Below, piece by piece: positions 1 to 5,638 of a DNA stretch of 11,332 nucleotides. Within the stretch, counting starts at the first letter, position 1. The number at the start of each line of letters is the position of its first letter. Location of the stretch: positions 1 through 11,332 of the forward strand of contig CAKKQI010000128.1 in the NCBI GenBank assembly GCA_919901895.1, read 5' to 3'. The position numbers and the translations under genes were made by a program. Under the pieces are notes generated by a model that saw nothing but the letters and a program-made list of their open reading frames with translations, was not told where the DNA came from and ran no database searches. Source of the DNA: Candidatus Brocadiaceae bacterium. GTDB lineage: Bacteria; Planctomycetota; MHYJ01; JACQXL01; CAKKQI01.

Positions 1-2
1 TA

Positions 3-96
3 TAGCGGCGATCCCGTCTCGGCGGGGTCGCTTCTTAAATGGCGGGGACCCCGATTAGGTCGGGACTCCACTGTCGTTTCGCAAGCCCCGCCGCTA
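3..96. repeat. GC-rich palindromic intergenic repeat
   Basis: Outer arms TAGCGGCG (3-10) and CGCCGCTA (89-96) are exact reverse complements. They enclose further GC-rich inverted pieces such as CCCCGATTAGGTCGGG near 50-64. The segment CCCGTCTCGGCGGGG at 13-27 matches 14 of 15 bases of a segment inside the HEAT gene at 7246-7260, so this belongs to a dispersed family. It lies just downstream of the minus-strand ABC gene. It could fold in that transcript, but there is no T-tract, so I do not call it a terminator. Confidence 0.6.
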
Positions 97-119
97 CAGA
101 GAGTTTTAATTGAAGCACA

Positions 120-1910
120 TCATATTATTTGCCGTTCATACTGAACCTGATAGAGTTTATAATAAATACCGCGTTTAGTCAAAAGTTCCTGATGGGTGCC
201 TGTTTCGGTATTTTCCCCTTTATGAATTACATAGATGCGGTCAACATTCTGGATGGTTGACAACCGGTGAGCGATGATGATTGAGGTCATCTTTTTGACC
301 ATCTTTTTAATGGCCAGTTGGATGTAATATTCGGTCTCCACGTCCACTGACGAAGTTGCTTCATCAAGTATCAGGATCGACGGTTCAAATGCCATAGTCC
401 GGGCGAAGGCGAGCAACTGGCGCTGGCCGGCTGAAATGGTCATCCCCCGTTCACCGATCCGGCTGTCGTATTGGTTGGGTAATTTTTCAATAAAGGTGGA
501 GGCAAAGATATCTTCGCAGACGTCTTTTACTTTACTCTTTGTAATAGTTTCATCCCAGAGTGAGATATTGTCATTGATCGTGCCGGCGAAAAGGAAAACA
601 TCCTGAAGAATAATACCCAGACGCCGGCGGAGGTCTTCTTGTTTCATCTCTTTGATGTCAAGGCCATCAATCAGGATCCGGCCCGAATCCACATCATAGA
701 AACGGCAGAGCAGGTTAATCATAGTTGATTTGCCGCTGCCGGTGACGCCGACCAGGGCAACGTTTTCGTTCTTCTTTATTTTAAACGAGATGTTCTTCAG
801 AACCGGTTTCCCGGGTTCGTATGAGAACGTGACATTGTCAAACTCGATCTCATGTCCCATGGGGTCTTCTTTAAGGTTCTGCGGTATGGCCGGGTTCCGG
901 ACATCAATCGGCGTATCTAGGATTTTGAAGATGCGTTCGGCTGAAGCCATGGCACCCTGGAACATTAAATATTTATCGGTCAAGTCCTGGATCGGACCGA
1001 AGAAATTAACGCTGTATTCCAGAAATGTATAAACCATTCCGTAGGAGATCGCGTCTTTCAGGACCAACCCGCCGCCGAAATATAAAAGCAGGGCAATGAC
1101 CGTGCCTCTCAGTATCGCGACCGACGGTGTAAAAACCGACTGGTAAATTACAGCCCGGCGGGAAAGGTCAAAGTGCTCGTAATTTATGCCGGAGAATTTC
1201 TTATGGGTTTTGGGTTCCTGATTGAATACCTGAATCACCTTTATGCCGGAAATGCTTTCAGCCAGAAAGGCATTTAATTGCGCCAGTTTTTTCTGCACGG
1301 TCCGGTAAGTCGTTCTTAGTTTTGGCTTGAATATTGCAGTCAGGGTCAGCAGAATTGGCACGACCGATATTACAATCAGCGCTAATTTATAGTTCAGCCA
1401 GAACACGGCTATCACCAGAACGCCAATCATAAATATGTCGTTCACTACGGTGACCATCGCCACGGACAGGAAATCACCTATGGCATTGACATCGTTGGTT
1501 ACCCTGGTAACCAGCCGGCCCACCGGCTGTTTGTCATAGAAGCCCAGGGACATATTTTGCAGGTGTCCGAATGTCTTCATCCTGATGTCAAAGATAATCC
1601 GCTGGCCCAATTTTGACAAGGCGTAACCCTGCCAGATACTTAACAGCAGGCAAATAGTTATGTTAGCCAGGCAAGCCAAAGCCAGCATCATAAACATCTG
1701 TTTATCAGCCTGACCTGGTTGCAGTTCATTTAACGCCAGACCTTGCAACCTGGGTCCAATGGCGACTCCCAGCACCGTTAAAACAAGTGTCAGGAGGATG
1801 ATGAAAACCGCCAATCCTTTATAGGGTTTGGCAAAGACCAGAAGCCGTCTGGCTAAACTCAGGTCATATTGCTTGTCAACAATGTCATCTTCCTGGTGAT
1901 ACGTTTGCAT
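120..1910 (-). CDS. ABC exporter half-transporter, subunit with catalytic glutamate
   Basis: A 596-residue type IV (ABCB/MsbA-like) half-transporter with an N-terminal membrane domain (about residues 25-320, several hydrophobic helices) and a C-terminal nucleotide-binding domain. Visible motifs are Walker A GVTGSGKS (388-395), Q-loop Q436, signature ISAGQ (492-496, degenerate versus LSGGQ), Walker B ILILD (512-516) followed by the catalytic E517, and switch H548. An intact glutamate with a degenerate signature is the complement of the upstream neighbour, so the two probably form a heterodimeric inner-membrane exporter of the TM287/288 or BmrCD type. Its Walker site would pair with the neighbour's canonical LSGGQ to make the hydrolytic site. 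The start lies 20 bp after the upstream gene's stop, with only a weak Shine-Dalgarno, suggesting co-transcription. The substrate (lipid, drug or peptide) cannot be read from the sequence. Confidence 0.93.
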   Translation of the reverse strand: MQTYHQEDDIVDKQYDLSLARRLLVFAKPYKGLAVFIILLTLVLTVLGVAIGPRLQGLALNELQPGQADKQMFMMLALACLANITICLLLSIWQGYALSKLGQRIIFDIRMKTFGHLQNMSLGFYDKQPVGRLVTRVTNDVNAIGDFLSVAMVTVVNDIFMIGVLVIAVFWLNYKLALIVISVVPILLTLTAIFKPKLRTTYRTVQKKLAQLNAFLAESISGIKVIQVFNQEPKTHKKFSGINYEHFDLSRRAVIYQSVFTPSVAILRGTVIALLLYFGGGLVLKDAISYGMVYTFLEYSVNFFGPIQDLTDKYLMFQGAMASAERIFKILDTPIDVRNPAIPQNLKEDPMGHEIEFDNVTFSYEPGKPVLKNISFKIKKNENVALVGVTGSGKSTMINLLCRFYDVDSGRILIDGLDIKEMKQEDLRRRLGIILQDVFLFAGTINDNISLWDETITKSKVKDVCEDIFASTFIEKLPNQYDSRIGERGMTISAGQRQLLAFARTMAFEPSILILDEATSSVDVETEYYIQLAIKKMVKKMTSIIIAHRLSTIQNVDRIYVIHKGENTETGTHQELLTKRGIYYKLYQVQYERQII

Positions 1911-1930
1911 AATTATTCTACCGACGCAGT

Positions 1931-3820
1931 TTAGTCCCTTTCCAATTGTTCTTTGATATTCTGGTATTCGCAGAATCTGGCATAGGCATTATTTTTATTA
2001 ATCAGTTCCGAATGGGTTCCCTGCTCAATAATTTCTCCTTTATCCATAAAGACAATAAAGTCAGCCAGGCTCATCACGGCCAAGCGATGCGAGACTACAA
2101 TTATGGTCTGCCGCCTCGTTTCGAGGCGAGCCTCGCCCTGCTGGGCGGGGCTCCGGGATTTATTCTCGATGATATTCCTGAGGATTTTCTGTTCGGTTTC
2201 ATAATCCACGGCCGAAAAACAGTCGTCCAGAAGCAGCAAAGGCGGATTTTTCATCAATGCCCTGGCTAAGGTAATCCGCTGGCGCTGTCCGCCTGAAAGG
2301 TTAATGCCTCTTTCGCCCAGATAGGCGCCATATTTCTGGGGCAAAGAATCAATGGCTTCGTGCATCACCACCGATTCAGCCGCTTGAATGATTTGTTCAT
2401 TCCCGAAATAATCGGGACTCCGCCGCCGCTCCGCAGCCGCCGCAGTATCTAATCCAAAGGTTAGGTTATCTTTGATGGTATCCGAGAAAAGGAAGACATC
2501 CTGAGGCACGAGGCCCATCATTGAGCGCAAGTCCTTAATTGAATAGTTCTTGATATTAACGCCGTTAATCAGAATCTCGCCCGAGTCGGAGTCGTAAAAC
2601 CGGCCCAGCAGATTGAGCAGGGTTGTTTTGCCTGAGCCAATGGGCCCGGTAATTGCCACGGTGGAATTAGCCGGAATCTTAAGATTGATGTTCTTAAGCG
2701 CCGGCATCGTCTGGAAATTATCCTGTTGGGGTATTCCGTCCGGAGATAATTCCGGTATCTTGTGTGAGAAGTTGACGTTTTTGAATTCCACCTCCAGATG
2801 GTTGGTATCGGGCACGGGTTGGGCGCCTTCATCCTGTACTTCGGGCTTAATATCAAATATCTGCAGCAATCTTTTCAAAGAGGCCGAAGCCCGTTGATAG
2901 ATCGTCATGGAAAATCCCAATCCGGCCATCGGCCAGGCAATCCGGCCCAAAAGTTGCATAAAGGCCACCAAATCACCCGGCGTTATTTTGCCGTCAATTA
3001 CCTGTAACCCGCCCATCAGGAGTATGACGAATGCGCTGAAACCGACGTTGAATCCCAGGAACGGATGAAAAAATGATGAAAGTTTAGCCAGAGAAAGATT
3101 CTTCTTCAGATAGATATCATTCGCATTGCGAAAACGGTTTAACTGGGTTTCCTCTTGGGCAAATGACTTAACCACCCGGATGCCCGAGAAATTCTCTTCG
3201 GCTGACTGGGATATGCCTGATAAGGATTTTTGCACCTCGTCGCTTTTAGTATGCAGGCGTTTACTGATAGACCGCACAAAAAAAGGTATCAGGGCGCAGC
3301 TGAGAATGGTGTAGAGCGTCAAACTCGGGCTCTTGCTGATCATAATGAACGGCACCATTATAAAATAAAATGAAATGTCCATTATGATGAGTGCCCCGTC
3401 GCCCAAGAACATCCGCACCCATTCAACGTCACTGGTGGCGCGTGACATAATATCGCCGGTCCGGGCATTGTGGAAGAAATTCATGGACAGTTTCTGGAGA
3501 TGGCTAAACAACCTGTTTCTGATATTGTTGGCAATCGAAAGTGAAGCGCTGGTAAATAAATAACGCCACCAGTAGCGCAGAAATCCCTGGATGACTACCC
3601 CCGCAAAATAAACCAGCAGGATTAAACCCAGATGCTTCACGGCTTCGGCCAGCCCTATTTTCCCGCTGAGGCCGCTGATCATACTGTCAAACGCCAGCCC
3701 GGTCAGCAAGGGCAGGGAAACATCAATAATGTCAACGATAAAAAGCGCTAAACCCGCAATGATGTATTTATTGGAGTGTCCCTTTAAAAACGGCAGAAAT
3801 AACTTCAGGTTCTTGAACAT
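1931..3820 (-). CDS. ABC exporter half-transporter, subunit with degenerate Walker B
   Basis: A 629-residue ABCB-type half-transporter, first gene of the minus-strand pair. The membrane domain spans about residues 15-320. The ATPase domain shows Walker A GPIGSGKT (392-399), Q-loop Q440, canonical LSGGQ (508-512), Walker B LLLLD (528-532) followed by D533 where the catalytic glutamate normally sits, and switch H578. The aspartate is typical of the non-hydrolytic site in heterodimeric exporters, and its partner is the 596-residue subunit directly downstream. Three stretches exceed the usual domain length: residues about 355-372, 459-473 (2402-2446) and 555-570 (2111-2158). The last two coincide with GC-rich palindromes in the DNA and look like in-frame insertions; both precede the H-loop strand or lie after the Q-loop, in surface positions. 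A TATAAC hexamer (minus strand, 3837-3832) lies very close to the start and there is no Shine-Dalgarno, so the leader may be very short. Confidence 0.92.
   Translation of the reverse strand: MFKNLKLFLPFLKGHSNKYIIAGLALFIVDIIDVSLPLLTGLAFDSMISGLSGKIGLAEAVKHLGLILLVYFAGVVIQGFLRYWWRYLFTSASLSIANNIRNRLFSHLQKLSMNFFHNARTGDIMSRATSDVEWVRMFLGDGALIIMDISFYFIMVPFIMISKSPSLTLYTILSCALIPFFVRSISKRLHTKSDEVQKSLSGISQSAEENFSGIRVVKSFAQEETQLNRFRNANDIYLKKNLSLAKLSSFFHPFLGFNVGFSAFVILLMGGLQVIDGKITPGDLVAFMQLLGRIAWPMAGLGFSMTIYQRASASLKRLLQIFDIKPEVQDEGAQPVPDTNHLEVEFKNVNFSHKIPELSPDGIPQQDNFQTMPALKNINLKIPANSTVAITGPIGSGKTTLLNLLGRFYDSDSGEILINGVNIKNYSIKDLRSMMGLVPQDVFLFSDTIKDNLTFGLDTAAAAERRRSPDYFGNEQIIQAAESVVMHEAIDSLPQKYGAYLGERGINLSGGQRQRITLARALMKNPPLLLLDDCFSAVDYETEQKILRNIIENKSRSPAQQGEARLETRRQTIIVVSHRLAVMSLADFIVFMDKGEIIEQGTHSELINKNNAYARFCEYQNIKEQLERD
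2113..2151. repeat. in-frame palindromes inside ABC subunit gene
   Basis: Two adjacent hairpins lie within the ATPase coding region. One has arms GCCTCG (2113-2118) and CGAGGC (2122-2127). The other has arms GCCTCGCCC (2130-2138) and GGGCGGGGC (2143-2151), with one G-T pair. They encode the R/Q/E/A-rich residues about 555-570, between the post-Walker-B helix and the conserved strand leading to the H-loop, where relatives usually have only a few residues. Composition is much richer in G+C than the surrounding gene. Confidence 0.6.
2401..2446. repeat. second in-frame GC-rich insert in ABC subunit gene
   Basis: Arms TCCCGA (2401-2406) and TCGGGA (2412-2417) form a short palindrome followed by a CCG/CGC-rich run to 2446. 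The stretch encodes about 15 residues (459-473, an A-rich then R-rich run) after the Q-loop region, where a continuous helix is expected in most relatives. The exact ends cannot be fixed without an alignment. Confidence 0.45.
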
Positions 3821-4021
3821 AATTATATGAGGTTATATCATTCTATGAAAAAAACAAGAAAAAGCAGTAATGTTTGAAAGCAGTTAGTGCATCCTTAATT
3901 ATTTAGCCGTTTGAAGCCTACGACACTGAAGAGGATGGGCTTGCCCATCCTCTTCTCTGGGGGTGATGATGAAAATGCGGGTGCAGGGGTTAGTTTTTTT
4001 CTAAAAAAAATAAAAATCCAG
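3821..4021. other. divergent intergenic region between ABC operon and riboswitch promoter
   Basis: No coding potential is visible. It contains the AT-rich leader of the ABC pair, the 14-mer TAATTATTTAGCCG (3896-3909, repeated at 8720-8733) and the long perfect palindrome listed separately. The plus-strand promoter begins at its right edge. Confidence 0.6.
3928..3955. repeat. 13-bp perfect inverted repeat, tight loop
   Basis: Arms GAAGAGGATGGGC (3928-3940) and GCCCATCCTCTTC (3943-3955) are exact reverse complements separated by TT. Neither side carries a T-tract, so it is not a standard intrinsic terminator in either direction. It lies between two divergent transcription units and may be a dispersed palindrome, a protein-binding site, or a stem in a non-coding transcript. 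Confidence 0.7.
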
Positions 4022-4049
4022 TGGACAAAAGGCAATCATCGGTTATACT
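4022..4049 (+). promoter_or_regulatory. sigma70-type promoter of the riboswitch operon
   Basis: A -35 TGGACA (4022-4027, 5 of 6 consensus bases) and -10 TATACT (4044-4049, 5 of 6) are separated by 16 bp. Predicted initiation near 4056 falls about 13 nt before the first paired base of the aptamer, as expected for a riboswitch leader. Confidence 0.6.
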
Positions 4050-4068
4050 GATTATGGAGGAAATAAGA

Positions 4069-4176
4069 GTCCTCGATAAAGGCAAACTCGTCGAAAGACG
4101 GGGACGCAAAGCTAAAGGGCCTAATCCCTGCACCACGTAGGGTTCAGGATGATGGCAGCCTGGCCGCCGAAAGGAT
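4069..4176 (+). ncRNA. cyclic di-GMP-I (GEMM-I) riboswitch aptamer
   Basis: The conserved core is present in order. AAAGGCAAAC (4078-4087) is followed by a P2 hairpin with GAAA tetraloop (loop 4093-4096), then GGGACGCAAAGC (4100-4111). The P3 arm has the tetraloop-receptor-like CCTAA (4120-4124) opposite GATGG (4151-4155), then GCAGCC and the closing GGCCGCC. The P3 tip pairs CCCTGC with GTAGGG. Closing stem P1 pairs 4069-4075 with 4168-4176, with an AA bulge. This matches the GEMM-I family (Rfam c-di-GMP-I), which binds cyclic di-GMP, with a GEMM-Ib subset preferring cGAMP. By my alignment the selectivity position is G, favouring c-di-GMP, but I could not verify the numbering. It sits directly upstream of prepilin-like genes, a common context for this class. 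Confidence 0.93.
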
Positions 4177-4236
4177 AATAAAGTGTTGCAACTTTTTTGC
4201 GGGTGTATTATAATAAACCCACTGTTTCTTTTCGGC
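4166..4236 (+). promoter_or_regulatory. antiterminator helix of the riboswitch expression platform
   Basis: GCCGAAAGGA (4166-4175), which includes the 3' strand of aptamer stem P1, can pair with TCTTTTCGGC (4227-4236), the upper 5' arm of the terminator. This gives 10 consecutive pairs, one of them G-U. The helix is mutually exclusive both with P1 and with the terminator. The predicted logic is that ligand stabilises P1, the antiterminator cannot form, and transcription ends; without ligand, read-through occurs. This is inferred from base pairing only. Confidence 0.65.
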
Positions 4237-4286
4237 AATCCAGGATGCTCTGACGGAGGGGGCTGAAAAGAGAAGTGGGTTTTTTT
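4215..4286 (+). terminator. intrinsic terminator of the c-di-GMP riboswitch
   Basis: A long stem pairs 4215-4236 with 4262-4282. It starts with AAACCCACT against AGTGGGTTT, has one bulged G (4224) and two G-U pairs, and closes a loop of about 25 nt. Seven T residues (4280-4286) follow the stem. It lies between the aptamer and the first pseudopilin gene, so it is a conditional attenuator rather than an end-of-operon terminator. Confidence 0.85.
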
Positions 4287-4291
4287 CTAAC

Positions 4292-4327
4292 CACTGATTT
4301 CCGTCAAAGGCGGAAACACGGATTAAA
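4292..4327. repeat. dispersed repeat copy A, CACTGATTT...ACACGGATTAAA
   Basis: CACTGATTT (4292-4300), an imperfect palindrome (TTTCCGTC 4298-4305 against GGCGGAAA 4309-4316) and ACACGGATTAAA recur in the same order at 5543-5587. Both copies lie just upstream of a pilus-like gene. This copy occupies most of the space between the riboswitch terminator and the start codon at 4340. Confidence 0.6.
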
Positions 4328-4339
4328 AGGCATATTGAT

Positions 4340-4759
4340 ATGATGAAGCAATCTAAATTAAACGATCGCTTTAGCCAGAGTGGCTTAACTATGGTTGAAG
4401 TTATCGTTGCGATGACTCTTCTGACGGTGGGCGTGGTCTTTATCCTTTCCGTGATGGTCTCGGCCCTGCAACAGCGCGAGGTGTCGCGGGAACGGGATAT
4501 CGCCAAAAATGCCGCGGTGGCTAAACTGGAAGAAATTAAAGCATACACTTTTAGCAGTATCTACACAACGTATAACCAAACCTATTTTAACGTGTCCGGA
4601 CTGGTTAAACGAACCGACAAATCTGATGAAGGATACAGCCAGGTGAATAACAGCAATGTCAATTTATTAGATGTGACCGTGACGATTTACTGGAAAAGTA
4701 CGACCGGTAAGGACGAAGACATGGCGATGTGGACAATGGTCGCCCCTTCTTCTCCATAA
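4340..4759 (+). CDS. type IV prepilin-like protein, PilV/GspI-like minor pseudopilin
   Basis: A 139-residue protein with a class III (prepilin) signal. A short polar leader ends at G15 and is followed by LTMVEVIVAMTLLTVG, with the conserved glutamate at mature position +5 and one long hydrophobic helix. Prepilin peptidase would cleave after G15 and methylate the new N-terminus. The helix is followed by a KLEEIKA stretch, as in GspI/PilV-family minor pseudopilins that prime pilus or pseudopilus assembly in the inner membrane. It is the first gene behind the c-di-GMP riboswitch and is followed 20 bp later by a PilW/GspJ-like gene. AAAAGG (4325-4330) is a modest ribosome site for the ATG at 4340; ATG 4343 is an alternative. 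PilV and GspI cannot be told apart here. Confidence 0.85.
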   Translation: MMKQSKLNDRFSQSGLTMVEVIVAMTLLTVGVVFILSVMVSALQQREVSRERDIAKNAAVAKLEEIKAYTFSSIYTTYNQTYFNVSGLVKRTDKSDEGYSQVNNSNVNLLDVTVTIYWKSTTGKDEDMAMWTMVAPSSP

Positions 4760-4779
4760 TATAAAAAATCTAAAAAATT

Positions 4780-5532
4780 ATGAAAAAAGAATCGGGGATG
4801 ACGTTAATGGAAGTAATGATTGCCGCGGCCATATTTACGGTAATGATGAGCGGAATTATGTATATTCTTTTAAGCGGACAGGATATGTTTAATCAGGGGT
4901 CGGCTCAATCAGTTGTTGAAACAGAAGGGCTCCGACTGCTTGACCGGGTGTCCAGCGACCTGCCCGAATGTAAAATAATCACCGCTCCCATCACCAATAA
5001 TAACCACGCGATTTTAACAATTCAGATTCCGGTTATTTCCGGCACATCTTATTGGTCCAGCACCGGCACTATTTACTGGGGCGCCGATGGAAACCAGGAC
5101 TGGACGATTACCTATCAGTTTGAAACTGATAGTACTAACACCCGGGATGAAATCGTTACTCAAAAAGATTATAACCGGGATAACGACATTAATGATAAGT
5201 TTGCCATAGGTAAGATGGTTAGAATAATTAAGAACGGAGCCGGAGCAGAACAAAGTCGCACCACCTTATGTGCCAATATCATTGTCAATTGGAATAACAC
5301 CAGTCTGAGTCCCTATACGCCAAGTGCTGTTTATTACGGTTTTGACCTGGATGTAAACTCCAACGGTGCTTCAGACCCGCTTTTTCAACGTCTTAATTAT
5401 CTGGGTAATGAAGATTCAATTAATGGTACCCGGGTAAAACTTAATTTCTATCTTTCTAAATTAGGGGCTAAAAATGAACCGATTTTTATTAATGTGGCCA
5501 GTGAAGAAAAATTAATTAATCCGCAATCGTAA
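4780..5532 (+). CDS. type IV prepilin-like protein, PilW/GspJ-like minor pseudopilin
   Basis: A 250-residue protein with a minimal prepilin leader (MKKESG). It is cleaved after G6, before MTLMEVMIAAAIFTVMMSG, with the +5 glutamate present. The following segment with SAQSVVETEGLRLLDRVSSDL resembles the PilW/GspJ pattern of a helix running into a conserved basic/acidic stretch, and the remainder is a beta-rich globular domain. It probably forms the tip complex of a pilus or pseudopilus with the PilV/GspI-like and PilX-like neighbours. No Shine-Dalgarno is visible: the 20 bp gap is nearly all A/T. Translation may therefore be coupled to the upstream gene or use an unstructured AT-rich leader. 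Confidence 0.82.
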   Translation: MKKESGMTLMEVMIAAAIFTVMMSGIMYILLSGQDMFNQGSAQSVVETEGLRLLDRVSSDLPECKIITAPITNNNHAILTIQIPVISGTSYWSSTGTIYWGADGNQDWTITYQFETDSTNTRDEIVTQKDYNRDNDINDKFAIGKMVRIIKNGAGAEQSRTTLCANIIVNWNNTSLSPYTPSAVYYGFDLDVNSNGASDPLFQRLNYLGNEDSINGTRVKLNFYLSKLGAKNEPIFINVASEEKLINPQS

Positions 5533-5534
5533 CA

Positions 5535-5617
5535 ACAGATTACACTGATTTCAAGAATAGTCCGCCTTAGGCGGAACACGGATTAAATCTGTGTAATCTG
5601 TTTTAATCTGTGTAATC
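5535..5617. repeat. dispersed repeat copy B, nested inverted repeat with internal duplication
   Basis: Outer arms 5535-5551 and 5585-5601 are 17 bp with one mismatch (ACAGATTACA... against ...TGTAATCTGT). They enclose a perfect palindrome TCCGCC-TTA-GGCGGA (5561-5575). AATCTGTGTAATC then occurs twice, at 5586-5598 and 5605-5617. Its CACTGATTT and ACACGGATTAAA parts match the copy at 4292-4327. It fills the gap between the second and third pilus-like genes and could form a strong stem in their mRNA, affecting read-through or stability. Confidence 0.7.
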
Positions 5618-5624
5618 AGTTGTA

Positions 5625-5633
5625 AAAGGAGGT
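5625..5633 (+). promoter_or_regulatory. strong ribosome binding site for the PilX-like gene
   Basis: AAAGGAGGT ends 5 nt before the ATG at 5639. It is the only near-perfect Shine-Dalgarno in this operon and settles that start. It lies just outside the hairpin-forming repeat. Confidence 0.75.
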
Positions 5634-5638
5634 CGATT

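Noticed and set aside
4181..4197. Small hairpin AAAGT/ACTTT followed by T residues as the attenuator
   Set aside because: The stem has only about 5 A/T-rich pairs; the much stronger terminator at 4215-4286 also explains the antiterminator pairing.
3990..4579. Minus-strand open frames across the riboswitch leader and the first pseudopilin gene
   Set aside because: They overlap a well-supported structured RNA and a clear prepilin gene on the other strand, have no recognisable protein features and no ribosome sites.
5535..5617. Repeat copy B considered as a CRISPR-like array
   Set aside because: The repeated 13-mer occurs only twice with a 6-bp gap and the unit is an inverted repeat; there are no regular spacers and no cas genes.
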